From contig NZ_JAHLQE010000052.1 in NCBI RefSeq assembly GCF_018918235.1, positions 1 to 38,612 of the forward strand: a DNA stretch of 38,612 nt, read 5' to 3'. The stretch is from Eubacterium sp. MSJ-13 (GTDB taxonomy: Bacteria > Bacillota > Clostridia > Lachnospirales > Lachnospiraceae). A program made the translations under genes and the position numbers. The notes below the pieces were generated by a model, which ran no database searches, was not told where the DNA came from, and saw only the letters and a program-made list of their open reading frames with translations. Positions 17,616 through 25,871 of this stretch are shown piece by piece (within the stretch, counting starts at the first letter, position 1; each line of letters opens with the position of its first letter).

Positions 17616-18266
17616 ATGTCAGATTTATCATCATTATCAGCGATAGCAGGATTATCAGGTCTGAGTGAGAGGGATGCCTATTACCAGTACCTTATAAATA
17701 ACAATTCGACAAGTACGATGTTAAATGCTTTGTCGGGGGATTCAAGTGACAGTGACAGCAGCAGTCTGTCGGGAATGACAAGTCTGCTCAGTCAGGCGTC
17801 ATCGCTTACGGGGACTGGTTCGTCCTCACTTACGGGTTTATCATCATTGCTTGGAAATTCATCAGGTGACAGTGATGGCTCATCTCTTAGTACTCTCACA
17901 AGTTTTTCACAGATATTAAAGACATATCTTTCTGCTGAGCAGACAGAAGCAGCGAATATGGCTGAGAGTATGTCAAGTGCACTTGAGGAGGCGGACAGCA
18001 ACGGAGAGGATTCTGGTTCAGTGACATATAAAACAGTTCAGGAACTTTATAAATATTTTACTGAAAAAGCAGCGTCAGAGGGAAAAACAAATATTGCATC
18101 TGCATCTGGAACAACAGATACATCGAATGTATCTCAGACACAGAGTACGGCAGAACAGCAGGCGGCAGCAGCATCAGCCGCAACTGAATTCGATTTTGAC
18201 GGTTTTGAGAGTGACATAGAGAGCAGCATAGAATCATCTATAGCGTCAACAGGAGTATCTATGTGA
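17616..18266 (+). CDS. Serine-rich low-complexity protein, orphan
   Basis: A 216-residue acidic protein of which about a quarter (54) are serine. Repetitive SSL and GDSSDSDSSS-like stretches fill residues 40-95. A more ordered helical segment at about 96-155 (FSQILKTYLSAEQTEAANMAE; VTYKTVQELYKYFTEKAASE) follows, and the C-terminus repeats ESDIESSIESSIAS. There is no signal peptide, transmembrane helix or cysteine. A very strong AGGAGGG lies 6 bases before ATG 17616, so it is clearly translated. It stands alone between recJ and the mreB-flagellar block. The alternating hydrophobic/Ser pattern recalls flagellar or surface-associated filament proteins, but no family can be named. Confidence 0.7.
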   Translation: MSDLSSLSAIAGLSGLSERDAYYQYLINNNSTSTMLNALSGDSSDSDSSSLSGMTSLLSQASSLTGTGSSSLTGLSSLLGNSSGDSDGSSLSTLTSFSQILKTYLSAEQTEAANMAESMSSALEEADSNGEDSGSVTYKTVQELYKYFTEKAASEGKTNIASASGTTDTSNVSQTQSTAEQQAAAASAATEFDFDGFESDIESSIESSIASTGVSM

Positions 18267-18328
18267 TAATTATATGATAATTATTTGGTGAAAATAAAAA
18301 AATAAAATTTAAAAATAAAAATTCTATC

Positions 18329-18370
18329 AAATTGATGCATTAAGTTGGCTTTTAATGCATCAATTTTGTT
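18329..18370. terminator. Bidirectional terminator after the serine-rich gene
   Basis: AAATTGATGCATTAA (18329-18343) is the exact inverse of TTAATGCATCAATTT (18352-18366), followed by T-rich sequence. It serves this gene and the converging minus-strand gene. Confidence 0.85.
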
Positions 18371-18379
18371 TTATATATA

Positions 18380-18853
18380 TCAGATATTCATGTTCATAAA
18401 GTCATAATGCAGTTTTATCTTGAATATAATATTTCCTAAAAATCTTGATAAGATGTATATGATAAGTATAAAACTGGGAATAATATTTTTAGGATAGCTA
18501 AAAACATTGTTTTTGTTTAAGGTGAGCTGCCAGACAAAAAGGAGTATTATCATAAGTATAAAATTATATGATTCACAGCGGTATTTTGTTGAGGAAAATC
18601 TGTATTTTTTTGCTGTGGGATAGAGCGTGAGTTTTGTGATATCATCATCGTTTTTACGGTTATCATCGTTGTCTGTGGCAAATTTTAATGCGACAGGAAA
18701 GACTATACCTGCTAAAAGTATGTATCCCGGTATTATGTTCATGGGATAATAAGTTATTATCAAGAGTGCAAATACGATATATTTTGAGGTCATAAGGCCG
18801 AGATAGCGGCTTATGACAGTTAGTTCATGATTATTTTTTTTCTTATTTGACAT
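18380..18853 (-). CDS. Small polytopic membrane protein of unknown family
   Basis: A 157-residue protein, start 18853 chosen because GGAG (18861-18864, read on the minus strand) lies 7 bases upstream; a longer reading to 18928 lacks one. After a basic Lys/Asn N-terminus there are four hydrophobic segments in two pairs: YIVFALLIITYYPMN and GYILLAGIVFPVAL, then NFILMIILLFVWQLTL and NIIPSFILIIYILSRFLGN. The pairs are separated by an Asp/Asn-rich cytoplasmic loop (TDNDDNRKNDDD) and a basic, aromatic stretch. The 2+2 helix architecture repeats, as in an internally duplicated or dimer-like membrane protein. No partner gene; divergent from mreB. Function unknown. Confidence 0.65.
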   Translation of the reverse strand: MSNKKKNNHELTVISRYLGLMTSKYIVFALLIITYYPMNIIPGYILLAGIVFPVALKFATDNDDNRKNDDDITKLTLYPTAKKYRFSSTKYRCESYNFILMIILLFVWQLTLNKNNVFSYPKNIIPSFILIIYILSRFLGNIIFKIKLHYDFMNMNI

Positions 18854-19090
18854 ATGATTGCTCCTTATTTCTGAAAAAATATATATAAAGATTATAATCA
18901 ATATAACAAATTTAGTCAAAAATGACAAAAATATTACATTTTATTTTAATATTGAAAAGGGACTTTCAAATTGAAAAAAAATAGTATATAATAAGTTGGA
19001 ATATGTAAAAATATGAAGAAAATTAAAATAGTAATATAGTTGCTATTTTGCTACAACAAAGTTATAAATGTGTCGAAAGGAGAAACAGAG

Positions 19091-20086
19091 ATGGTAGGTA
19101 GCGATATCGGAATAGATCTTGGTACAGCAAATGTACTTGTTTATATAAAAGGAAAAGGCGTTGTTTTAAGGGAGCCCTCAGTAGTGGCTTTTGACAGGGA
19201 TACAAATAAGATTAAGGCAATCGGTGAGGATGCAAGACTTATGCTTGGCCGTACACCGGGAAATATAGTAGCAGTACGTCCTCTCCGTCAGGGCGTTATT
19301 TCTGATTATACGGTTACAGAGAAAATGCTCAGATACTTTATTCAGAAATCATGTGGAAAGACCCGTTTCAGAAAACCACGTATCAGTGTATGTGTTCCAA
19401 GTGGTGTTACTGAAGTTGAGAAGAAAGCGGTTGAGGATGCTACCTATGAAGCCGGCGCAAGAGAAGTTGCCATCATCGAAGAACCTATAGCAGCAGCTAT
19501 AGGTGCAGGAATCGACATTTCAAAACCTTGTGGAAACATGATAGTTGATATAGGTGGAGGTACAGCGGATATAGCTGTTATCTCACTTGGGGGAACAGTT
19601 GTAAGCACATCTATAAAAGTTGCCGGAGACAATTTTGACGATGCCATCGTAAGATATATGAGAAAAAATCACAATCTTCTTATCGGAGAGAGAACAGCAG
19701 AAGAGATAAAGATAAAGATAGGTTCTGCATATAAACGTCCTGAAGTTGAAACTATGGATGTAAGGGGAAGAAACCTTGTCACAGGACTTCCAAAGACTAT
19801 CACTGTCACATCTGATGAGACACTTGATGCACTTAAAGAGATCACTTCACAGATCGTGGAAGCAGTTCACAGTGTTCTTGAGAAAACTCCGCCTGAGCTT
19901 GCAGCTGATGTATCGGACAGAGGTATTGTACTTACAGGAGGCGGAAGTTTATTATATGGTCTTGAACAACTCATAGAGGAAAAGACCGGAATCACGACAA
20001 TGACAGCAGAAGAACCGATGACAGCTGTTGCCGTTGGTACAGGAAAGTTTGTTGAATTTTTGAGCGGAAAACGCGATGATGACTAA
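19091..20086 (+). CDS. mreB: Rod shape-determining protein MreB/Mbl
   Basis: Bacterial actin that forms membrane-bound filaments guiding lateral wall synthesis. The 331 residues hold the actin-fold motifs: phosphate 1 GIDLGTANVLVYIKGKGVV, phosphate 2 VDIGGGTADIAVISLGG, and the adenosine motif GIVLTGGGSLLYGLE. AAAGGAG (19076-19082) supports ATG 19091. TATAAT at 18987-18992 with a weak TTTCAA 17 bases upstream is a possible promoter. The position directly before two flagellar rod genes matches the mbl-flhO-flhP order of Bacillus subtilis, so the orthologue is probably Mbl-like. No mreC or mreD is adjacent. Confidence 0.95.
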   Translation: MVGSDIGIDLGTANVLVYIKGKGVVLREPSVVAFDRDTNKIKAIGEDARLMLGRTPGNIVAVRPLRQGVISDYTVTEKMLRYFIQKSCGKTRFRKPRISVCVPSGVTEVEKKAVEDATYEAGAREVAIIEEPIAAAIGAGIDISKPCGNMIVDIGGGTADIAVISLGGTVVSTSIKVAGDNFDDAIVRYMRKNHNLLIGERTAEEIKIKIGSAYKRPEVETMDVRGRNLVTGLPKTITVTSDETLDALKEITSQIVEAVHSVLEKTPPELAADVSDRGIVLTGGGSLLYGLEQLIEEKTGITTMTAEEPMTAVAVGTGKFVEFLSGKRDDD

Positions 20087-20192
20087 ACATACAGTATGAT
20101 TTTGACGATATAATTATATATCAGGATGACGCAGTCAGATGATGCGTCGACAGAAAATGTATTTTTTTGTTCCTTTGGAAAGGGGATAGTAG

Positions 20193-20966
20193 ATGGTTAG
20201 AGGATTATATACTGCCTACACGGGTATGGTAAATGAACAAAAGAGACTTGATATTATATCAAACAATCTTGCAAACTCCGCAACAGTAGGATATAAAGAA
20301 GAGAATGTTACTAGCAGATCATTCGCAGATCTTATGATGACAAAGATAAAAGATGGTTCAGAAGCATTTGTTGACAGGGGAATCGGTGTATCAAATCCGG
20401 GTGTTGCACTCGGCGAGACATATATGAACTGGGATCAGGGTTCACTCAGGGAAACGGACAACACATATGATATGGCTATTCAGGGAGATGGATTTTTTGC
20501 TATTAAAGTTGAGGATGCAAATGGAAATTCTTCTATAAAATATACACGAAACGGTCAGTTCAGTATCACAAGTGATGGTTATGTTGTTGATGTTGACGGG
20601 AACAGACTTCAGGGGGCAAATGGGGATGTGCAGGTTCCTGTGGATTCTACTGACATAGCGATAAAGCAGAACGGTGCTATATTTGCTGATGGGACTCAGG
20701 TTGATACCATCACACTTACAGATTTTAGTGATTATAACTATCTTGAACTATACGGAGACAATATGTATACGGCAGTTGACGGTGCAACGACAAAAGATAC
20801 TTCTGCGACTATCCTTCAGGGATTTACCGAGCAGTCCAATGTAAATGTTGTCGATGAGATGGTTTCTATGATAACTATCACAAGGGCGTATGAAGCCGGT
20901 CAGAAGATGATTCGTACACAGGACAGTCTGCTGGAGCAGGCAGTTTCAAGTGTAGGTAAGGTATAA
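20193..20966 (+). CDS. flgF: Flagellar basal-body rod protein FlgF/FlhO-like
   Basis: A 257-residue rod protein. The N-terminal family motif MVRGLYTAYTGMVNEQKRLDIISNNLANSATVGYK forms the D0 helix. The central DMAIQGDGFFAIKV and YTRNGQFSITSDGYVVD segments, and the C-terminal FTEQSNVNVVDEMVSMITITRAYEAGQKMI helix, are all typical of FlgF/FlgG proteins. A GGAAAGGGG Shine-Dalgarno precedes ATG 20193. It assembles on the periplasmic/wall-facing part of the rod, being exported by the flagellar type III system without a signal peptide. It differs from the next gene mainly in the middle domain. The exact rod position (proximal FlgF or FlhO) is inferred from gene order. Confidence 0.93.
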   Translation: MVRGLYTAYTGMVNEQKRLDIISNNLANSATVGYKEENVTSRSFADLMMTKIKDGSEAFVDRGIGVSNPGVALGETYMNWDQGSLRETDNTYDMAIQGDGFFAIKVEDANGNSSIKYTRNGQFSITSDGYVVDVDGNRLQGANGDVQVPVDSTDIAIKQNGAIFADGTQVDTITLTDFSDYNYLELYGDNMYTAVDGATTKDTSATILQGFTEQSNVNVVDEMVSMITITRAYEAGQKMIRTQDSLLEQAVSSVGKV

Positions 20967-21075
20967 TTTTAAAATATAGTGTTGTTGTTTTATGTATATG
21001 TATTTTATATACATGACGCAAACAGGTTGTTGTGCAGAAAACAAAGCTGTACAGTGACGGAAATGGAGAGTCAAT

Positions 21076-21894
21076 ATGATGAGATCACTTTGGACTGCTG
21101 CATCGGGTATGAAGGCTCAGCAGACAAGTCTTGACACAATATCAAATAACTTATCAAATATAAATACTACCGGTTATAAAAAAGAGACCACAGAATTTCG
21201 CTCGCTTTTATATCAGACGATTCAGAAAGAAACTACTGACACAGATGGTCAGCAGAAACCAATAGGAGCACAGGTTGGTCTTGGTGTAAAGGTTGCAGCT
21301 ATTGGAACATCTTTTAAGCAGGGAAATATGTTACATACAGAGGGGCAGTTTGATTTTGCAATTGAGGGCGACGGCTTTTTCATGATAGAACAGCCTGATG
21401 GAAGTGTTTCATATACAAGAAATGGTAATTTCCAGCTTGCTGTAAATTCAGCAGGAGGACTTTCGCTTTGTACATCAGATGGAAACGCTGTACTTGATTC
21501 TACGGGGAATCCTATTACTTTTGATTCAACTATAAAGACAAGCAATCTTGTATTTGATAAGTATGGAAATATTAAGTATACGGATAGTGCTGGAAATGCA
21601 CAGAGTTTAGGCGTTTCTATCGGAATAGCACAGTATAACAATCCAGCGGGTCTTGAGAAAGAAGGAGACAGTTATTTTAAGGAATCTGCTGCTTCTGGAA
21701 CTCCAAGAATAGAAGGTCAGGATCCAAATCTTAAGAGAAGTATTGTAAAGAATGGTTATCTTGAAGGTTCAAGTGTACAGGCTGTTGATGAAATGGTAGA
21801 TATGATCGTTACACAGCGTGCATATGAGATGAATTCAAAGGCTATCACAGCATCAGATGAAATGCTTCAGCAGGCAAATAATTTGAGGTCATAG
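21076..21894 (+). CDS. flgG: Flagellar basal-body rod protein FlgG/FlhP-like
   Basis: A 272-residue distal-rod-type protein, a paralogue of the preceding gene. It has MRSLWTAASGMKAQQTSLD with ISNNLSNINTTGYKKE at the N-terminus, FDFAIEGDGFFMIEQPDGS and YTRNGNFQLAVNSAGG in the middle, and NGYLEGSSVQAVDEMVDMIV and TQRAYEMNSKAITASDEMLQ at the C-terminus. The last is the canonical FlgG ending. GGAGAG lies before ATG 21076. The hairpin-rich repeat at 21894-21976 begins at the stop codon. Tandem flgF-flgG next to mreB is the Firmicute flhO-flhP arrangement. Confidence 0.95.
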   Translation: MMRSLWTAASGMKAQQTSLDTISNNLSNINTTGYKKETTEFRSLLYQTIQKETTDTDGQQKPIGAQVGLGVKVAAIGTSFKQGNMLHTEGQFDFAIEGDGFFMIEQPDGSVSYTRNGNFQLAVNSAGGLSLCTSDGNAVLDSTGNPITFDSTIKTSNLVFDKYGNIKYTDSAGNAQSLGVSIGIAQYNNPAGLEKEGDSYFKESAASGTPRIEGQDPNLKRSIVKNGYLEGSSVQAVDEMVDMIVTQRAYEMNSKAITASDEMLQQANNLRS

Positions 21895-21976
21895 TGTGAA
21901 AATTAAAAATTTTCACACACAAGATTTGTGCTTAGCACAAACTTGCTATGCGCAAGAATAAGGATTAGTGTGAAAA
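21894..21976 (+). repeat. Hairpin-rich intergenic repeat between flgG and flgJ
   Basis: Three stem-loops stand side by side: GTGTGAAAATT/AATTTTCACAC (21894-21918, perfect 11 bp, 3-nt loop), TTGTGC/GCACAA (21926-21940), and CTTGC/GCAAG (21942-21956). GTGTGAAAA recurs directly at 21968-21976, bracketing the unit. A related, diverged copy lies at 1-70. There is no U-tract. It looks like a small mobile or dispersed intergenic palindrome; the ends are inferred. Confidence 0.5.
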
Positions 21977-22010
21977 GTAATATCTTCTATAAAAAGTAAG
22001 GAGGCGGCAT

Positions 22011-22352
22011 ATGAGTTCGGTTTTAGATGTTTCATCAGTGTACAATTCGTTTTCATCAAAACTTAGTTCTGCGTCTGCGGATTCTTTGGAAAATACATTG
22101 AAGAGCACAAATTCTTCATCGGATGATGAAAAACTTATGGAAGTGTGCAAGGATTTTGAATCATATTTTGTGCAGAAGATTATTGAGGAGTCCAAAAAAA
22201 CTCTTGATAATGAGGATGAACAGGGAGAGTACATGCAGTATTTTTCTGATACATTGAATCAGGAATATGCAAATATTATAACTGAAAATGGTGGTACTGG
22301 TCTTGCACAGCAGTTATATGATTCATTAAAAGGTACATACAACATAAAGTAG
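22011..22352 (+). CDS. flgJ: FlgJ-type rod-binding protein
   Basis: A 113-residue protein equal to the N-terminal rod-binding domain of FlgJ (residues about 40-110: LMEVCKDFESYFVQKIIEES, then EQGEYMQYFSDTLNQEYANII and GGTGLAQQLYDSL). The C-terminal muramidase domain of enteric FlgJ is absent, as is usual in Firmicutes, so it should cap or scaffold rod assembly without hydrolase activity. The first 35 residues are Ser-rich and probably flexible, resembling the composition of the orphan at 17616. AAGGAGGCGG lies before ATG 22011. It closes the mreB-flgF-flgG-flgJ block and is followed by a terminator. Confidence 0.88.
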   Translation: MSSVLDVSSVYNSFSSKLSSASADSLENTLKSTNSSSDDEKLMEVCKDFESYFVQKIIEESKKTLDNEDEQGEYMQYFSDTLNQEYANIITENGGTGLAQQLYDSLKGTYNIK

Positions 22353-22384
22353 AAAAATTGACATTCATGAGTGAATAAAATGAG

Positions 22385-22416
22385 CCGCTGCACATTTTGT
22401 GTGGCGGTTTTCTTTT
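22385..22416 (+). terminator. Intrinsic terminator after flgJ
   Basis: CCGCTGCACA (22385-22394) pairs with TGTGTGGCGG (22398-22407) including G-U pairs, followed by TTTTCTTTT. It ends only 16 bases before the recD2 start codon, so recD2 must be expressed by read-through or a promoter inside this region. Confidence 0.75.
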
Positions 22417-22431
22417 GAAATGAGGATTATT

Positions 22432-24675
22432 ATGAAACAGGTAGAGGGATATGTAGAGAGAATTACATACAGAAATGAAGAAAATGGTTATAGTGTTATC
22501 TATCTTTCAAATCCGGAACCAAAAGAGGATGAGGATGATGAAGTATGCTGCGTAGGATATTTTTCGTTTGTATCGGAAGGGGAATATCTTGTCATAAATG
22601 GCAGGGAAACCGTGCATAAAAGTTATGGTCCACAGATTCAGGTTGAAAGTTATGAGTCGAAAAAACCGGAAAGTACAGTTGCTGTTGAAAAGTATCTTGG
22701 TTCAGGTGCGATAAAAGGAATCGGTACAGCACTTGCAGCAAGGATTGTCAGAAGATTTGGAGATAAGACTTTTGATATCATAGAAAAAGAACCGGAGAGA
22801 CTTGCTGAGATAAAAGGTATAAGCATGAAAATGGCTGTCAGTATCGCAGAACAGTTTAATGATAAAAGACAGATGCGTCAGTCTGTCATATTTCTTCAGG
22901 AGTATGGGATATCCGTAAATATGTCTGTAAAGATATATAAGCATTACGGGGAGAAAATTTATGAAGTTATGAAGGAAAATCCGTATAAACTTGCGGAGGA
23001 TATAACGGGAATCGGTTTTAAGATAGCTGATTCAATAGCATTAAAAGCAGGATTCTATCAGGATAGTGAGTACAGGATAAAGGCAGGGATATTGTACGTC
23101 TTGCAGCAATCTGGTTCAAACGGACACTGTTATCTTCCAGAAAATGAGCTTATTGAGGAAACTGCATATCTGCTTGGCATAGAAAAAGATAATGTCGAAA
23201 GAGAACTTGATAATCTTACTCTAAATAAGGAACTTGTAATAGAGGAATGTGATGGAGAGAGAATACTTTACCAAAGCAATATCTATTATATGGAAATGAA
23301 CTGTGGAAGAATGCTTCATGACCTGAATATTCCATATAAGATAAAGCCTGCCGTTCTCGAAAAGAAGATATCTGCTATAGAAAAGAAAGACAGGATAGAG
23401 CTTGATAAGATGCAGAAGGATGCCGTATTTCAAGCGGTACAAAATGGTATTATGATAATTACCGGAGGTCCTGGAACAGGTAAGACGACAACGATAAATA
23501 CTATTATACAGATAATGGAGAGTGAGGGATTTGATATACTGCTGGCGGCACCTACGGGGAGAGCTGCAAAAAGAATGTCGGAGACATCTGGCATGGAGGC
23601 ACAGACAATACACAGAATGCTTGAGATAGACGGTGGTTCACTGGAGGATGATAAAGGAGGTATGCATTTTCAGAGAAATGAAACGAAACCTCTTGAGGCA
23701 GATGTTATAATAGTAGATGAGTTTTCGATGGTCGATATATATATGCTTTATGCACTTTTAAAAGCGATTGTTCCGGGAACGAGACTTATAATGGTGGGTG
23801 ATGTAAACCAGCTTCCGTCGGTAGGTCCTGGAAATGTGCTTAAAGATATGATAAAGTCCGGATTTTGCAATGTTGTAAAGTTAAACAGGATATTCAGGCA
23901 GGCTGCGGAGAGCCAGATAGTAACAAACGCCCATAAGATAAATGCAGGGGAACAGATAAGCCTTGACAATAAAAACATGGATTTCTTTCATCTTGAGAGA
24001 AATAACAGTCAGGATGTTATAAATGTAACAATCCAGCTTATAATGAAAAATCTTCCGCCTTATGTTGATTCCACAAGTTATGATATTCAGGTACTTACAC
24101 CTATGAGAAAGGGCGAGCTTGGAGTAGAAAATTTAAATAAAGTATTGCAGGCGTATATGAATCCGAAAATGCAGGGTAAAAGTGAGCATGAATTTCACGG
24201 CGTTGTTTTCAGAGAAAATGATAAGGTTATGCAGATAAAAAATAATTATCAGATAAAATGGCAGAAGAAGAACAGATTTGATGATGTTATTGAGGAAGGT
24301 ACGGGGGTGTTTAATGGTGATACCGGTATAATAAAACAGATAGTTGAAGCGGCGGAGGTTGTTTATGTAGAATATGAAGAGGGAAGAATTGTTGAATATA
24401 ATTTCAGTGATATGGATGAGATGGAATTAGCTTATGCGATAACAATTCATAAATCACAGGGCAGTGAATATCCGGCAGTGATTCTTCCAATCATATCAGG
24501 ACCGAAAATGCTTTTAAACAGAAATCTGTTATATACGGCAGTGACCAGAGCAAAAAAATGTGTAACTATTGTCGGAAGTGCTGATACAGTCAGAAAAATG
24601 ATAAAAAATGTTAATGAACAAAAGAGGTATTCAACACTTTGTAGACGAATAATAGAAATGGGGGAGTACAAATAG
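22432..24675 (+). CDS. recD2: RecD2-type 5'-3' DNA helicase
   Basis: A superfamily 1B helicase of 747 residues, the RecBC-independent RecD2 type. The N-terminal OB-like region (1-80) and tandem helix-hairpin-helix repeats (GIGTALAARIV, IKGISMKMAVSIAE, ITGIGFKIADSIA) distinguish it from RecD1. Helicase motifs: Walker A GGPGTGKTTT (345-354), APTGRAAKRM, Walker B VIIVDEFSMVD (D429, E430), GDVNQLPSVGPG, and near the C-terminus AYAITIHKSQGSEYPAVILP with NLLYTAVTRAKK. ATG 22432 follows TGAGGA (22421-22426). It unwinds DNA in repair and genome stability. comF follows directly, as often in clostridia. Confidence 0.95.
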   Translation: MKQVEGYVERITYRNEENGYSVIYLSNPEPKEDEDDEVCCVGYFSFVSEGEYLVINGRETVHKSYGPQIQVESYESKKPESTVAVEKYLGSGAIKGIGTALAARIVRRFGDKTFDIIEKEPERLAEIKGISMKMAVSIAEQFNDKRQMRQSVIFLQEYGISVNMSVKIYKHYGEKIYEVMKENPYKLAEDITGIGFKIADSIALKAGFYQDSEYRIKAGILYVLQQSGSNGHCYLPENELIEETAYLLGIEKDNVERELDNLTLNKELVIEECDGERILYQSNIYYMEMNCGRMLHDLNIPYKIKPAVLEKKISAIEKKDRIELDKMQKDAVFQAVQNGIMIITGGPGTGKTTTINTIIQIMESEGFDILLAAPTGRAAKRMSETSGMEAQTIHRMLEIDGGSLEDDKGGMHFQRNETKPLEADVIIVDEFSMVDIYMLYALLKAIVPGTRLIMVGDVNQLPSVGPGNVLKDMIKSGFCNVVKLNRIFRQAAESQIVTNAHKINAGEQISLDNKNMDFFHLERNNSQDVINVTIQLIMKNLPPYVDSTSYDIQVLTPMRKGELGVENLNKVLQAYMNPKMQGKSEHEFHGVVFRENDKVMQIKNNYQIKWQKKNRFDDVIEEGTGVFNGDTGIIKQIVEAAEVVYVEYEEGRIVEYNFSDMDEMELAYAITIHKSQGSEYPAVILPIISGPKMLLNRNLLYTAVTRAKKCVTIVGSADTVRKMIKNVNEQKRYSTLCRRIIEMGEYK

Positions 24676-25433
24676 AAATAAAAAATATATTAAAAAGCTT
24701 TTCAGAAGGTGTGTTAGATATACTTTATCCTCGCAGATGTCCTGTATGTGATGATGTTCTGCCCGCTGGAAGTGAGTGCACATTATGTATAAAGTGCAGG
24801 AATAAAGTAGAAAAGGTTATAGAGCCGTTTTGCTTTAAATGTGGCAAACCGGTTGGTGACAGTAAAAGAGAGTTCTGTCAGGATTGTAAGAAAAAAGAGT
24901 ATTTTTATACACAGGGCAGAGCAGCATTTGTATATGACAGATATATGAAAAAATCAATTGCGGCATTTAAGTATGGTGGCAGGAGAGAATACGGAAGCTA
25001 TTATGCCGGGGAGATTGTCAAAAGATATGGAAAGTGGATAGAAAACATAGGAGCACAGTATCTTATACCAGTACCGATACATCGTGAAAGATACAGAAAA
25101 AGAGGCTATAATCAGGCTAAAGTTATTGCTGATGATATAGGCAGACGAATGAATATTCCTGTGCTCGACGGTTACATCGAGAGAGAAAAAAATACGGAGG
25201 CATTAAAAAATCTTAATGAAGCACAGAGGATATCCTGTTTAAAAGATGCATTTTTTGTTTCAGAATCTTCTAAATTGTTGTATCGTGATTTAAGGTGTGT
25301 TATACTTGTAGATGATATATATACGACAGGCAGTACTATAAGTAAATGTGCCGAAGTTTTAAAAAAAGCAGGTGTGAAAAAAATTTATTTTCTATGTGCC
25401 TGCATAGGAAAAGATGACCAAGGAGGGGAATAG
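24672..25433 (+). CDS. comF: ComF family phosphoribosyltransferase-like protein
   Basis: Homologue of ComFC/GntX, needed for DNA uptake in competent bacteria. It has two CxxC pairs near the N-terminus (RRCPVCDD, CTLCIKC and CFKCGKP, CQDCKK) and a C-terminal phosphoribosyltransferase domain with PVPIHRERYRKRGYNQA and the PRPP motif VILVDDIYTTGSTI. The first standard start is GTG 24711 (240 residues), but it has no free Shine-Dalgarno. In-frame sequence upstream (IEIKNILKSFSEG) looks like a normal ComF N-terminus, and GGGGAG (24661-24666) is ideally placed for an ATA codon at 24672 overlapping the recD2 stop. I give that longer start as more likely; the boundary is uncertain. Nucleotide substrate unknown. 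Confidence 0.85.
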   Translation: MEIKNILKSFSEGVLDILYPRRCPVCDDVLPAGSECTLCIKCRNKVEKVIEPFCFKCGKPVGDSKREFCQDCKKKEYFYTQGRAAFVYDRYMKKSIAAFKYGGRREYGSYYAGEIVKRYGKWIENIGAQYLIPVPIHRERYRKRGYNQAKVIADDIGRRMNIPVLDGYIEREKNTEALKNLNEAQRISCLKDAFFVSESSKLLYRDLRCVILVDDIYTTGSTISKCAEVLKKAGVKKIYFLCACIGKDDQGGE

Positions 25434-25435
25434 AT

Positions 25436-25843
25436 ATGGATGTACGAAATTGCAAAAACTGTGGAAAATTATTTCAATATGTAGGAAAACCTATATGTCC
25501 TGCATGCAACAAAAAGCTTGAAGATAAATTTTTTGAGGTAAGGGATTATATATATGAAAATCCGACTGCAAGTATGAGTGTGGTATCTGAAGAGCTGGGA
25601 GTACCTATTCAGCAGATTAAAAAATGGGTAAGAGAAGAAAGGCTTGCATTTTCAAAAGATTCAGGTATAACTATTTCTTGTGAGAAATGTGGAAAGGCTA
25701 TTTTGACAGGCAGATTTTGTAAAGAATGTAAAAACAGTATGCGTAATAATCTGTCAAATCTATACGGAACGGAAAATACTGTTCAAAAACAAAAACAGGC
25801 TGCTGCAAGCTCAAATGGCAAGATGCGTTTCCTGAAAAATTAG
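25436..25843 (+). CDS. yvyF: YvyF-like flagellar operon zinc-ribbon protein
   Basis: A 135-residue protein of the YvyF/TIGR03826 flagellar-operon type. It has an N-terminal zinc ribbon (NCKNCGKLFQ ... ICPACNKK), a helix-turn-helix-like middle (ASMSVVSEELGVPIQQIKKW) and a second ribbon (CEKCGKAILTGRFCKECK). Such proteins are thought to modulate flagellar gene expression. The comF-yvyF pair matches the B. subtilis comFC-yvyF-flgM order, though flgM is missing here. GGAGGGG overlaps the end of comF and the start lies 2 bases after its stop, so translation is coupled. The C-terminal Gln/Lys/Ala tail is probably disordered. Confidence 0.88.
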   Translation: MDVRNCKNCGKLFQYVGKPICPACNKKLEDKFFEVRDYIYENPTASMSVVSEELGVPIQQIKKWVREERLAFSKDSGITISCEKCGKAILTGRFCKECKNSMRNNLSNLYGTENTVQKQKQAAASSNGKMRFLKN

Positions 25844-25871
25844 TTTACTGACTGATGAGAGGGGGATTGCA

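Noticed and set aside
18971-18992. TTGAAA with TATAAT as the mreB promoter
   Set aside because: The spacer is only 10 bases; an alternative TTTCAA at 17 bases is weak, so it is mentioned only in the gene entry.
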